The notes beneath the pieces are model-generated. The model had not been told where the DNA came from and made no database searches. It saw only the letters and a list, made by a program, of their open reading frames with translations. From the NCBI RefSeq assembly GCF_000235365.1, contig NC_016454.1, forward strand, positions 744,001-808,000: a stretch of 64,000 nt of DNA, given 5' to 3'. Source of the DNA: Eremothecium cymbalariae DBVPG#7215 (Eukaryota; Ascomycota; Saccharomycetes; Saccharomycetales; Saccharomycetaceae). A program made the position numbers and the translations under genes. The first letter of the stretch is position 1, and each line of letters opens with the position of its first letter. Below are positions 9,230 to 19,615 of this stretch, piece after piece.

Positions 9230-9797
9230 ATGATTAAGATAGCATCAGATAATAATCGTCATGCATCGATTTATCGGAAAGAGCACGTTATATGGACCAT
9301 CAAGTGCATTTTGATGTTGGTATTGTTGGCGTTGGTGTGTTTGCTGCGACCAAGATGGTTTGCTATCACTAGGCTATCGAACATTGAATACGGTATGTAT
9401 CGTGAATGGAAAAAGGGTGAGCTTTGAATTGCACAAGATGGCTATTGTTTTGATCAAGATTAGCATTGTTACGATTATTTCGATTGTTATTCTCGAGAAT
9501 TTCATTCATCCAATAGTCCATAGGATTTTTCTGAAAGCACACGCTATACAGTTTTAATTTAGTATTTTGTTTTTTGCTAACATGTGTTCATTTTCAGTGA
9601 TGCTGTCTTCTCAGAAGCTTATCGGTAGGTTTATTCGATTGCTAATGTCAAGTTTTAGATCCTCCACATCTGCTCGAGATTGTGCCATTTTTTGCGAGCT
9701 TGAGTACGATCCTGTGGATGCAAATGGTTTCCACAAACTAAGAATCGCCGTATTCTGTGTTTGTGCCATAGCGATAACGCAGTTATTTCTCCATTGA
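9230..9797 (+). CDS. Predicted spliced small membrane protein (exons 9230-9392 and 9598-9797)
   Basis: The model joins two short frames through an intron with a perfect GTATGT donor at 9393, a TGCTAAC branch site at 9575-9581 and a TTTTCAG acceptor ending at 9597. The branch A lies 17 nt before the acceptor. Exon 1 ends in phase 1 and the join keeps frame, giving 120 residues. It has a hydrophobic segment at about residues 24-39 (ILMLVLLALVCLL) and a second at the extreme C terminus (about 102-118), with a soluble middle. It lies between the LSM7 block and the a-factor gene, the slot of YNL146W (a small uncharacterised ER-associated protein in S. cerevisiae), so it may be that orthologue. I could not confirm sequence similarity. 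Unspliced, exon 1 would give a 65-residue protein. Confidence 0.6.
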
Positions 9798-10273
9798 GAG
9801 TGTAGAAACCGGACTGTGCAAGTACAGGTGTTCTAGTAGTTTGTTGGGGCGTTTGCCAAATCAGTCAGTCGTGTTTTTTAAACAATGGTTAATCGCTTTC
9901 TGTTCTTTTAGCGGTATCAATTATGATTATTTGTCCGATAACTATAGCGGCAAAGGTACTGAAGGGTTCCATTTTCGATTGCATTCTATGTTATTAGCAC
10001 CTTTCACTTCCTCTCCGCCTTCCTCTCCCTTTCCGCTGCCAGCCTCCCCTCTTTCTGGAATTGCGCCTAGAAGTTTCTTGGTTGCCTGCATCTAAACACG
10101 TTAAACATTGCTCTGGTCAAGCTAAACTGATTATCCATCTATGTGCTTGGAAAAGTATAAATACAAGTGTTAGAGATTGGTTTCAAATCGGTTTTCGGTC
10201 GTTTGTGTTTTAGTCTTACTCATAAAAACACCATCGAATTATATTTGATACCAAACTCCACAACAAACTAAAA
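9798..10273. promoter_or_regulatory. Upstream region of the a-factor gene
   Basis: A TATAAAT box lies at 10156-10162, 112 bases before the a-factor ATG. A near match to the pheromone response element occurs in reverse orientation (GTTTCA around 10182). I see no convincing Mcm1 P-box or alpha2 operator. The open frame at 9841-10095 begins with TTG and is not credible. Confidence 0.4.
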
Positions 10274-10354
10274 ATGCAAGAATCTCAAAAGACTGAAAAC
10301 AAAGAAAACTACTCCGGCGACTACGTCTGGTCCCCACAATGTGTCATCGCTTAA
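10274..10354 (+). CDS. MFA2: a-factor mating pheromone precursor
   Basis: This 26-codon frame encodes a short polar leader rich in K, E, N and Q, followed by a hydrophobic/aromatic tail ending WSPQ-CVIA. The CVIA ending is the same CaaX box as S. cerevisiae a-factor (WDPA-CVIA). Ram1/Ram2 would farnesylate the cysteine, Ste24/Rce1 and Ste14 would remove -VIA and methylate it, Axl1 would cut the leader, and Ste6 would export the peptide. By alignment to S. cerevisiae the mature peptide probably starts near Y13 (YSGDYVW...). The gene lies beside the YNL144C/YHR131C homologue, exactly where MFA2 (YNL145W) is. It was missed by ORF calling because of its length. A T-run follows the stop. Confidence 0.9.
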   Translation: MQESQKTENKENYSGDYVWSPQCVIA

Positions 10355-10816
10355 ACAGCCCTGATGCTTTTTTTTTTTCTCCTTTCTCGAATCCTTTTTT
10401 ATGACGTTCGTTTTGTCCTGCTCTGTTCCCAATGGGCTTGTATGGCGTTCACCGGTGAGCGTTGGCTAATTTGATTTGCAGTGTTGTACTCTGTATTACA
10501 TTACATAGCTTATTTAGGAAGCGGCTGGGCCGTGTAGGAATGTGAATGAATAACCTTTTTTACTGCTAAATACTTTTTTCCGTTGTAAACTGGAGGCTGT
10601 GTTATTAGCTTGGCGTGGCTTTGCACCGCTCTTGGAGCGGATGATGGCCCTTTGCTCTGCGCAAGGTGGGCGGCAGGCTTCTGCAAGTCCCGCTCGAGTG
10701 CAATACCATAACGTCCAGCTGTGCCTGTATAGTATTGCGCCTATTTATTGATGGCTACACCCTGACCAATTGAGATGATTTTTTCTAAGTTTCTCAGAGA
10801 TAGTAATAACAATATT
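10355..10816. other. Convergent 3' region of MFA2 and the PH-domain gene
   Basis: This holds the 3' ends of two convergent genes. A run of ten T follows the a-factor stop at about 10369. No further gene is seen. Confidence 0.5.
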
Positions 10817-13330
10817 TCAATTAATATTTGTGGTCCATGGAACTCTGTTGGTTGTAATCCCAACCAGTCCCATTGGACCTACTATGCAAGATCTTAAAAA
10901 CTGACTGTTGGAATTATTTTGATTTCTGCCATTATTATTAGTATGATGATGATGATGATGATGGTGTCTTTTACCACTTCGACTTTTTGTAATTGATAGG
11001 GAAATGAAATCCTTTTGATTTTCGGAGTTATCGACGAAGCTTTCTTGGTAGCAGTGGCTGGGGAGCGGCACATTTACGGGATGTACCAATATAGTTCCGA
11101 GCCATGGATCATCATCATATAACGGGCGGATGCAACGTAGCGAATCCCGTATGTACCTCCTTCTTGGAATTTCCTTTTTTGGTTGGTTCCATTTTTCTTG
11201 GGTTGAACCGTACTCAAATTGCATATTCAGCTGACTGCTGATGTTTGGGGAACTAGTGACCCATCGTGCCGATTCCAGGCCTGACAATCTATTCGATATC
11301 GGAACGTTGTTCATGTCATACATGTAGTCATCCTCGCTTTCACTAAGGATGCCTTCATCAAGGTAAATCGAATTGTGGGTGCGGTGGTAGGAGTGGTGGC
11401 TGTCATCTTGGGTATTTTCACTGCCTTCATTGCTACTGATATCGACTTCCATGGAGTCTTCATCCACGTCCTCCGCCCCAATCACTTCTTCTTCAGTTTC
11501 GCATACAACAGGATGCTCCTCTCGGAAACCACTAGGCTTAAATCCTTCAGGAATGGTGGGAACTATATTGATCGTTTCTACTCCTATCGACGGCCCTGTA
11601 GCACGATCTACAGCTGGATCAGTAACACTAGAAAGCCGAGCAATTGGCGGCGTTGTAGTAGAAGAAGAGTCTGTGCTGGCAGATACAGTGTCTGATGACA
11701 TTAAACTTGGTCCATTATGGGTTATCTGTCTTCCAGAGTCAATCACCGGCGAAGCACTGCTAGCGCCATGCTTTTTTAAAAGAGAAGATTTCGGGAAACT
11801 GGGTACCTGAAACCTCTCCTCATTTTTAGCTTCAACGATGCCATATAGGCCATTAATGTTCTGTGCATCCATTCTCAGACTAGTGGATGTAGTACAATGT
11901 TTTTTATCGTGTGTGAATATGTTTTTTAATCTTGAAGTGATATTGGTAATAGTAGATTCATTCGTCCTGCATGAGTGTCTGTACGCCGATTCTCGACTCA
12001 TCTGCACATTCAGGCACGAATCGTCCGGGCGCCGACGCCTCCAGCGCCAACCCAAGCCTAAGCCAAAATCGGCTGTCGGTAAACCTTTATTGCTAGATCT
12101 CTCCCGGCCACTTCCCCATATCTGGTGACGTTCCAGGCTCGTAGCCACCAACCCTAATACGTTGTTGTAACGACTACAATTTACGAAGGATGTCGACTTG
12201 GCAGAACCCCTAGCGTGAGCAGTTGCTAGGTTATCTGTACGCCGCTTCCTGCGCCGTCTACACCGACGTCTCCTGGGCACAGTCCTGTATGAAGGCATCT
12301 CGCGCTGATCCAAATCCAACGCAACACCTATTCCTACCGAAAGAAGCACATTCCACATGATCATATCATCGACATAAGCAAAATTTAGTAGAAATTGATT
12401 GGTCTGACACCGCATCCGAAGAACATAACTCTTCTTTTTATAATCCATAGGTATGCCGAAGGTAGCGAACTGTAGCGAATAACTTTTGTACAGCTTATCC
12501 TTGGACAAATACCGTTTTCTATCACCCTTTACCTTACGAGCTATCCACTCCTGCTCTGCCCCAGTAAACTGATACGCCTCCTTCGAGAAGTGCAACGAGA
12601 AAAATCGACTACTATGTTGGCTAGAACTACTACTAGCACTATCTGTTAACGCGGAAGACGCCGCTGCGCGCGGGCGGAATGAATCCAATTCTGAATCTTT
12701 ATGGTTCTCCTTGATCCAACGGACTAACGAGTCATCGATGTGATAAAAATTGAGCTGTGTGGAATTGATCTCCATTATGTAATGTTTCCACGCCCTCATT
12801 GTAGCTGGTTGGTACGGAGACACCCATTCCAACTTCATCATAACGACTGTTACGTCATACACCGCCGGCCTGTAGGCAGGTAAACAACCATCCTCCTCCC
12901 TTTCAAATACAGGATACGCTATTCGTTGATTTGCATTAACAGACCGGTACGGTGGCGGCCGTGCAGGCATAGGATCAATCCACATCATCACATCGTCATT
13001 TGGTGGCACATACACTGGCACACCATATGACTGTCCATCAGAAGACCTGCTATAACCCGGAACTTCCGGTATCGTCTGCGGCACCTGCGGACACCCATAT
13101 GAACAACAATCAGCCAGCCCCTGCTGATGCTGCTGATACGAGTGTTGCTGCCCATTTTCCTGACAGGAACTTAAACTATTGGGAAGCGAATTTCTACTCC
13201 TAGAATCAAATGATAATGTAGTAGCGCCCTCAATAGATGAAGCGCTAACACTAGACGGTAAAGAGTTCACCTTATCTACACCGCCACACGCAATTTGCGC
13301 ATGCTGGTATGGATCTAACAACGGTAGCAT
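10817..13330 (-). CDS. PH-domain protein, YHR131C/YNL144C family
   Basis: This is an 837-residue protein with a disordered, Q/S-rich N terminus and PPPYR-type motifs (about residues 125-150). A pleckstrin-homology-like domain is split by a serine-rich loop (about residues 160-345, including LEWVSPYQP and EINSTQLNFYHID). After it comes an arginine-rich stretch (about 353-375), then a long disordered acidic tail with a polyhistidine run near the C terminus. The S. cerevisiae paralogues YHR131C and YNL144C share the LE-VSPY and INSTQLNFY signatures and are uncharacterised, membrane-lipid-binding candidates. Here there is one copy, next to the a-factor gene, as expected before the duplication. 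Start is the ATG at 13330. Confidence 0.85.
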   Translation of the reverse strand: MLPLLDPYQHAQIACGGVDKVNSLPSSVSASSIEGATTLSFDSRSRNSLPNSLSSCQENGQQHSYQQHQQGLADCCSYGCPQVPQTIPEVPGYSRSSDGQSYGVPVYVPPNDDVMMWIDPMPARPPPYRSVNANQRIAYPVFEREEDGCLPAYRPAVYDVTVVMMKLEWVSPYQPATMRAWKHYIMEINSTQLNFYHIDDSLVRWIKENHKDSELDSFRPRAAASSALTDSASSSSSQHSSRFFSLHFSKEAYQFTGAEQEWIARKVKGDRKRYLSKDKLYKSYSLQFATFGIPMDYKKKSYVLRMRCQTNQFLLNFAYVDDMIMWNVLLSVGIGVALDLDQREMPSYRTVPRRRRCRRRRKRRTDNLATAHARGSAKSTSFVNCSRYNNVLGLVATSLERHQIWGSGRERSSNKGLPTADFGLGLGWRWRRRRPDDSCLNVQMSRESAYRHSCRTNESTITNITSRLKNIFTHDKKHCTTSTSLRMDAQNINGLYGIVEAKNEERFQVPSFPKSSLLKKHGASSASPVIDSGRQITHNGPSLMSSDTVSASTDSSSTTTPPIARLSSVTDPAVDRATGPSIGVETINIVPTIPEGFKPSGFREEHPVVCETEEEVIGAEDVDEDSMEVDISSNEGSENTQDDSHHSYHRTHNSIYLDEGILSESEDDYMYDMNNVPISNRLSGLESARWVTSSPNISSQLNMQFEYGSTQEKWNQPKKEIPRRRYIRDSLRCIRPLYDDDPWLGTILVHPVNVPLPSHCYQESFVDNSENQKDFISLSITKSRSGKRHHHHHHHHTNNNGRNQNNSNSQFLRSCIVGPMGLVGITTNRVPWTTNIN

Positions 13331-13798
13331 ATATAATATCTAAAATCTCCTTCAATTAGCGATTCACCTATTGAATATAATGTCCCCTACCTTTCTTACT
13401 GTCTTGTAGTGATGTAAATATAAATAAATAACAAAAACTTTTTAGCCCTTTTTTCCCTTGTTTACTAATGATATATGTCTGGAAGTTCTAAATCACCGGT
13501 TTTTAATATTTATCTTAATTCAAGCAGAAATGTGAAGGTTGGCGATGTAAAATAATTAAGGGTACGAAGGCAGTATTTTGGAGGATATGAGGAGGATATA
13601 GGCTGGACCAGGAGGGAGGGGCAGAAAGGTTCTCTGTGTATGCGCCCTGCTTACGTGAACTCGAGATTGAGTCACTCGGGCGGGTTTTATGTTCAGAAAA
13701 CCCCCCAGAAGCCTTTATACGTTTTTAGAGGTTTTAAAAGGGTCCAAGTTTTCAATGTGTTATTTCAATCTTAGTTGTCGGTTACTTGGTCGTTGTTG

Positions 13799-13840
<42 letters not shown>

Positions 13841-15929
13841 ATTTGCGAGCCTATAATTATACCTAATTTGAAAAATATTTGAAACACTCAAACACTCGTT
13901 TTAAAAAAAACTGGACCGTGGAGTGCCTTAGGATGTGGCCTTCTGTGCTCCTTCTGACAGTAGGTGTTTGTCAAAACGTTGTGCGGTGCAGATACAGTCC
14001 ATAGCAAAGGAGGGTTAACGCGTTTTGTACATATATTTGAAGAACAAGGAAAGATACGACTTCTAGTGACAGACAAGCGTTTATTAAGCTTATCCCATGG
14101 AGGAGGTGGAGGGCTTTGAACACCTTGACGAACGTCAGAGCCGGCCACAGCGCCATACAAACTCTCCTTAATTTTTGTTCTGTGTGTGGGGGAAGGGGCG
14201 TATTCGTGCATATTTTATGCAATGAATAGTACATTTATTGCGTAATGAACGCATTAAGAGAGTTTCGCGCGGGTCGAGACCGAATTAACTAATATATGAA
14301 GAACATACGGGTTGGGTGTATTAAGAAATGCCTTGGTTTGTTTGACCAAGAAAAACGGGTTATTCAATTCTACTGTTGCAAGTAAGCGCCACGAGGCAGT
14401 GCGGGATGATGTAAGCAAGAACGATTTGATAGTCCAGTCCAATCGACGCAGGATCCGGGGCCGGAAAAAGAGCCATAATAGTGATATATTCGAGGGTTGG
14501 TTGGTTTAGTTTGAACTAACTAGAGAACTGTACGTTGGATATGTTTTCTTTCCGTATGAGCCTAGGGTAGAAGACAAGAAAACTTACGTGCGGCTTACGG
14601 GTGAGCATTAAATGCACACGAGGCTACAAGAGGTGTGGAGAAGGAGGAGGATATGGAATGAGGTTATTTCAGAGGAGCCTGTCAATTGCGGTTAATATGG
14701 GCGGGGGGGGGGGACAGTCATCCTCAAAGAGGAATTTGGGCTTTTCGATGGTATTAGATAGAGTGCAGATTTTTTTTGGTTGGTAGTTAGTTGGGTTCTG
14801 GTTCGGTTGTCTTATGGATTAGATTTCCAATCAATTGAAAAGTCCATCAAAAGGTCCATTTCTTGTATGTATCCTTTCTTTGTCCGTTTGTGTTTAATTC
14901 AAGGACTTCTGACTGTGGAAGGAGTAGTGGATAGTCACGGATGTCTCTGACTACTCCTCATAAATCAAGATGACTCGCGATACGGGGCGACGGGTTACGT
15001 AGGTGTTGATTCTGTGTCCTTCCTTCCTCTCTCACCCCCAAAGAGGGGTGGAGGCTTGTTTGTGAGTTGTGAGAGAATTTCAATTTCGCATTGCATGGTT
15101 GCATGCTTGGCATGCATTATTCGTAAATTATTCAGGCAGCTTTGATGGAAGAACGGGCAGAAAGAAGGTAAGCAATTTTTCGAAGGTGTAAGTGCTGCTG
15201 ACACCCAAGACGTCAACCGGAGAGGATGACGAGAGTAACTTTGGCTTTTGCCGTTGTAAGGCACTGTTTGGTGTCAATGAGAGGAGAACGGGGGGATTCC
15301 TAGATGATCTGGGACATAGAGCGCATACACTTTCCAATGAAGCGAACAGGGGGCTTTCAAAATGTTGCCTGTGTGCTTAATTTAGCATAAAAGTATCTAC
15401 GTGGCCTAAGGATGTGCTAACGGTATAAGGAACTGCATACAAAGAGAGCATGGTGTTCTTCCAGAGTGCCCCCTTACTACAAAGATCGGGGTGCCAGCGA
15501 ATGAGCGGCCTGGCACTCGGATTTGGGTTCACTTTAATGTACAGATTTCTCTACAAGATTTTTATTCCTTGTTATAACGTGCATATATAAGTGTAACGGT
15601 TGTAGGAATAATATTGTTCACTAGAATTGGAGATTCAGACCGGCATCTAATATATATATATATAAAATATATGCATATAAGCTTTTAATTTCAAGGTAGG
15701 AGTTGGGATGTGTGTGTGAATTATCGATGCCACTCCAAGAACTCTCAGTAAGCTCCATCCCTACATTCATACGTTGGCCATAGTTTACTTGTTTGTATGT
15801 CGGAGAATACTATGTTGAATAAGGTTTGGACACTGCAGTGTTGGGAGAACTGCGCCAATCCCAGGCAGCTCAGAAAATGAAATTCAATCTTATGACAGTA
15901 GGAGTTAAAAAGGACACAGGCTTCGTTTC
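13331..15929. other. 2.6-kb stretch without a supported gene
   Basis: This long gap is the promoter side of the PH-domain gene and the 3' side of ASI2. It contains several short open frames on both strands (for example around 13.9-14.5 and 15.0-15.4 kb). Some of these lack an ATG, and none has recognisable protein features. It holds a GTT/GCT microsatellite at 13792-13839 and an 11-G run at 14703-14713. I checked for donor/branch pairs that could rescue a spliced gene and found none that keeps a frame open. A non-coding RNA cannot be excluded. Confidence 0.5.
13792..13839 (+). repeat. Trinucleotide microsatellite (GTT)5(GCT)11
   Basis: Five GTT units are followed directly by eleven GCT units, outside any credible coding frame and about 460 bases upstream of the PH-domain gene start. 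Confidence 0.95.
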
Positions 15930-16685
15930 TTAGAAGAGACCTTCCGTATTTTGGTATATTTGGCTAATAATCCTTTCCACTCCCTTATACCTCTTTATTA
16001 CAGTCATGCCAAAGCATAAAGTAAAGAAGAATGCAGCAAAACACAAATATGAACTTGTAAGGAACCCATATGCCAGATATAAAGATATGGTATTCACCCT
16101 CACAAAAAAGGTATACAAGTGCGCCGTCCATTTAAGATCCCCCAGCACTGCGTTGAGCAGATAATAGATGTGTCTTGTGTAAAATACCACCACGTTGTGG
16201 AACTTGACCAACAATCCCAAACTGTCTGTATATAACAGTAACGATTTACCAGTTGCATCAACAACAGAAATCCTTCTCAAATACTGCAAAATATCAATAT
16301 AAAAATCATACTCACTGAATGTTAACTCACTAAAAAGCGCTCTTAATATGTTAAATAGAGAAAATGGGAACAGTAACGCTATCAATATATGATCCAGAAG
16401 TATTTGGTTCCTCAAGAAATTCCGAAGTTGTGGTCTTCGCCTGATAAAAGGCGGCCAATCTTCTTCCCCACCAAAACCTCTAATACTTCTCATACCCAGC
16501 TGTTCATTTCGTTCATGTTCTCTCTGAAGTGCCTCCAGAAGTAATATCTGAATGTCTAACCCTGCCTGTTCGTCCACCGGTGACTGATCTCTTTGTGATT
16601 CCTCCATGAATAATTGATATAAATCCGGTTCTTCCTCATCCCCACTCATCTCTAAATCAGAATGAGACGAATCCAACTGTTCCAT
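15930..16685 (-). CDS. ASI2: Asi2-like inner nuclear membrane protein
   Basis: The protein has 251 residues. It has an acidic N-terminal half without membrane segments, then hydrophobic segments at about residues 91-115 (LDHILIALLFPFSLFNIL), around 160-180 and 195-232. Asi2 (YNL159C) is part of the Asi1-Asi2-Asi3 ubiquitin ligase complex of the inner nuclear membrane, which degrades mislocalised membrane proteins and the Stp1/Stp2 factors. Asi2 evolves fast, so the assignment relies on topology and on its position divergent from PGA1 (YNL158W), as in S. cerevisiae (289 residues). The ATG at 16685 is used; the two codons before it begin with TTG. Confidence 0.75.
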   Translation of the reverse strand: MEQLDSSHSDLEMSGDEEEPDLYQLFMEESQRDQSPVDEQAGLDIQILLLEALQREHERNEQLGMRSIRGFGGEEDWPPFIRRRPQLRNFLRNQILLDHILIALLFPFSLFNILRALFSELTFSEYDFYIDILQYLRRISVVDATGKSLLLYTDSLGLLVKFHNVVVFYTRHIYYLLNAVLGDLKWTAHLYTFFVRVNTISLYLAYGFLTSSYLCFAAFFFTLCFGMTVIKRYKGVERIISQIYQNTEGLF

Positions 16686-16915
16686 ACTCAAATTCCTTTT
16701 GTATATTGATATACCCTACTACCCTCTTTGTTACAAATGATGCATGCATCCACATGCTTATCATATATGCTTGCGCGAGTGCCTCTTTCAATCTTACAGA
16801 TTATTAAGGAACTAGAGTGCCAAAAAGAAAAAACTCCCACCTCTTTGACGAACTAACCTCTTCAAGTTCAACAGCTTACATAAAGACAACAAAAAGGGTT
16901 TAAAGCCCATTGAGA

Positions 16916-17509
16916 ATGAAGTTTGTAAGCATACTATGTGGCATTGCAACAGTTTTGAAATGCATTGTTGCTAATACAGAAGCTTTTAACCTTCATATTC
17001 CTCGCGATTTCCCCCTGCACCCCACTGAAGTTAGTTCATCGAATGATGGCCGTGTTGGACGTCAACTTGGAACACACTATTTTCCAAGCATGTCGCTCTA
17101 CAACATTAATCATAAGCTGCAGGTTTACCCTGTTCCGCTTAATGACACTTTCTACATACAGCTTACTGATTTAAAGCAGGATGAGACTTACCAGATAAGA
17201 ATATGCTGGACTGCTATGCATCCTGTAAACGTGGAAGGGCTCGGGTATCAAATTGTCGCCCATGATGTTAACTTCCAAGGGACCGTTGCAGATGACGCTC
17301 GTATATTTGTTCATTTCAAGGTGGTTCCGCAGTGTTATCCACCAATTAATGCAGATACAATCCCGATCAACGTTTCGGTGGTGAACATCAAGATGGGCAT
17401 TCCAGTAGATCTGTATTCTGTGGTATTTTACATTCTATTGGTGCTAGGTGCTGTATCCTACCTTGTGCAACATTCCAATCCATACCAGCTATTGAAAAAT
17501 GCTAGGTAA
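16916..17509 (+). CDS. PGA1: GPI mannosyltransferase II subunit Pga1
   Basis: Pga1 partners Gpi18 in adding the second mannose to the GPI anchor in the ER. The 197-residue protein (S. cerevisiae 198) has a cleavable-looking signal sequence (residues 1 to about 20). A lumenal domain carries potential N-glycosylation sites (NDT and NVS). A single C-terminal membrane segment lies at about residues 168-188 (LYSVVFYILLVLGAVSYLV), with a short basic cytosolic tail ending NPYQLLKNAR. The start is the ATG at 16916, because the longer frame starts with TTG at 16910. It is divergent from ASI2 with 230 bases between starts, which matches YNL159C/YNL158W. Confidence 0.88.
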   Translation: MKFVSILCGIATVLKCIVANTEAFNLHIPRDFPLHPTEVSSSNDGRVGRQLGTHYFPSMSLYNINHKLQVYPVPLNDTFYIQLTDLKQDETYQIRICWTAMHPVNVEGLGYQIVAHDVNFQGTVADDARIFVHFKVVPQCYPPINADTIPINVSVVNIKMGIPVDLYSVVFYILLVLGAVSYLVQHSNPYQLLKNAR

Positions 17510-18806
17510 CTAGCCTATATAGTAGTAGCACTCGCATTGTTTATATTAGCAGTACAAAGATGCAGATCTCACGTACTTAAGGGTCTATCCTTTTCATCCA
17601 CGTCTTCGCACTTTTCGGAAACCTTCACTACCAGTTTCTGCAAGCTATCCTCTGATAACACCATACCGCAATATACTCGATGCTTAGCCAAGCAACTGGC
17701 GAGTCAGCTGTCCTTGCCTACTGTTGCTCCCCTAGTTTTCCCGCTTTCAGTTTTACACATTCCTTGTCTGATCGACAGAGTTCTTGATTAGCACAAAACT
17801 TATTCCCATTTGGCCCCAATAAATCTGACTCAACAGTTGCTCCTTCCCAATACCCATATCTACATAAAGCACATAACAAAACGCTGTTCTTCTCTCGCGA
17901 TAGATTCCACTTACAGTGTGACAACCTCCCCCCTCCCACCTCGGAGTTAGCCTTGTCACACTTTCCCTGGTGGCTCAGGCAGCCCTCCTCTTAGTTTCAC
18001 ACACCTACATCATAACTTTCTGCCATTCCGAGCTCACCCCTTTCATCGTTCCACGCATCATCAGTGAACCCCGCCCATATCATTGACCCTCTTACATATC
18101 CTTCCTGTGCCCTTCTTCCCTGCAGCCATCCCCACCTGCCCATAATATCATTCTGTACACCAATTTCCATGTAGCGGATGCTTATTCCCTAGCCATCACA
18201 AGAACTGCTTGAACAGGAAACCTTCCTTCTGACCCATGGCTTTAAGTGCTGATTTATAAATAGCACCCATATGGTATCAGCATCCAACATTTCCCAATAT
18301 TTCCTGGAGATCCCAACCGTTGACGCTCGCAAGCTAATAAAAATTAAAAAAAGAGGAAGAAGTCTTCAAAGAACTTCCGTTTTGTTTTCATCCCTAGCCT
18401 CTCCTATTGCTCGCTGCCCACCACACTCTTCCAACTGGGCCTGAATTGATCGACATCAAACCCCTGGCTTACCGTTATACAACTTTGAACTTCGTCTTGG
18501 CCACATAAATGTCACACTACCCACCTGTTTTTCCAGCCATCCACCATCTACCAGCATAAAACCCCATGAAGACCTCCTATTGATCCAATTGATCTCTAAC
18601 GACTGTGTGGTCCAGCGTTCATAGCTCGTTGTCGATAGTGGTTTGCGTATTTCAGATAGGAATTGTTATCACGTGATAGTAACTCCTTTTAAAAGGGGCA
18701 AATCGGAAGGACAAAAGCGTAAAATAATTACCACCGTTACATTAATAAAGCTAAGATCTTACATTCAGGTGGACGGCGCAAATAAAAACCAGTAAGCAGC
18801 GCTGTA
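17510..18806. other. 1.3-kb intergenic stretch, pyrimidine-rich on the plus strand
   Basis: This lies between tandem PGA1 and IGO genes. The plus strand is rich in C and T over about 17.6-18.6 kb. Open frames here lack a recognisable product. A perfect 12-bp palindromic E-box is present near the IGO start. Confidence 0.5.
18667..18678. promoter_or_regulatory. Palindromic E-box TATCACGTGATA (Cbf1/bHLH-type) upstream of IGO
   Basis: The core TCACGTGA is the favoured Cbf1 site in budding yeasts. It lies about 130 bases before the IGO start codon. Factor binding is inferred from the motif alone. Confidence 0.6.
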
Positions 18807-19187
18807 ATGAGTAACGATATATCACCTAAGAGCAGCAGGCCACATGTGCAAGAAGATGTGGACGTATCTGCGCTTACTCCCCAGGAGTTGAAGCTGTTTA
18901 AAATGTACGGCAAGTTGCCTGGCAAGAAGGATTTATTTAAGCACAAATTACAGGAGAGAAAATATTTTGATAGCGGAGACTATGCTTTAAGCAAAGCGGG
19001 TGTGAATTCAGCAGATTTAGCTTCCGATGTTGTGGGTAGCTCCCATTTGCCGGTAACAAACCCATCCGGGTTGAGGGAATCGATAATACGGAGACGCATG
19101 TCCAGCAGTGCTGGGGGCCTGGATTCTCAGAATTTGAACAGACAGAGTAGTATATCATCTGGTCCTCCAAGATCACCAAATAAGTAA
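18807..19187 (+). CDS. IGO1: Endosulfine Igo1/Igo2
   Basis: This is a 126-residue protein containing the endosulfine/ARPP signature FDSGDY at residues 54-59, in the context LQERKYFDSGDYALSKAG. When Rim15 (Greatwall kinase) phosphorylates that serine (S56 here), endosulfines inhibit PP2A-Cdc55 and support quiescence entry and mRNA protection. The upstream LTPQELKLFKMYGKLPGKKDLF segment is also family-typical. S. cerevisiae has two copies, IGO1 (YNL157W) and IGO2 (YHR132W-A). This genome region has one, next to NSG, as expected for a pre-duplication order. Symbol IGO1 is used for the family. Confidence 0.95.
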   Translation: MSNDISPKSSRPHVQEDVDVSALTPQELKLFKMYGKLPGKKDLFKHKLQERKYFDSGDYALSKAGVNSADLASDVVGSSHLPVTNPSGLRESIIRRRMSSSAGGLDSQNLNRQSSISSGPPRSPNK

Positions 19188-19615
19188 GGTTAGCTGATGA
19201 ATACGTGTATATACCCACACGCACACGCACGCACGCATGCACACACACACATACTCGTATATGTATATGTATGTATATATAGGTAATGATGGGAGTATTT
19301 TGTTTTTACTGGGCATGTTTAGAAAGGTTAACGTTCGACCTCTAAAGGTGGCAGCGGAAGAATGTTGAATGGGGGTAGAGCTGGGCAAGAAGAGATAAGA
19401 TGGATCGAAATTATTATTATCAAAAGTAGATACTATATCTTTCTATATGTACATAAGACGGAGGCCTATAACACTTGGAAATAAATTATTGCAAATTACT
19501 AAAAATAAATGAACTCCAACGAAAAGGTATTTAACTTTAAGTGGAGGGATGTAAAAAAGAATATTCAAGATAAATTGAAGATGATGCGTAAGGTACCAAC
19601 TTACCATCAGGGGTA
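19188..19615. other. Convergent 3' region with CA/TA simple sequence
   Basis: The 3' ends of IGO and NSG converge here. A (CA/GC)-rich and (GTATAT) tract lies at about 19215-19280. No gene is seen. Confidence 0.6.

Noticed and set aside
9360..9557. Hydrophobic 65-codon frame overlapping the proposed intron at 9393-9597
   Set aside because: It lies almost wholly inside the predicted intron; the spliced model uses consensus signals and keeps frame.
9841..10095. 84-codon frame upstream of the a-factor gene
   Set aside because: It starts with TTG, has no protein-like features, and lies where the a-factor promoter is expected.
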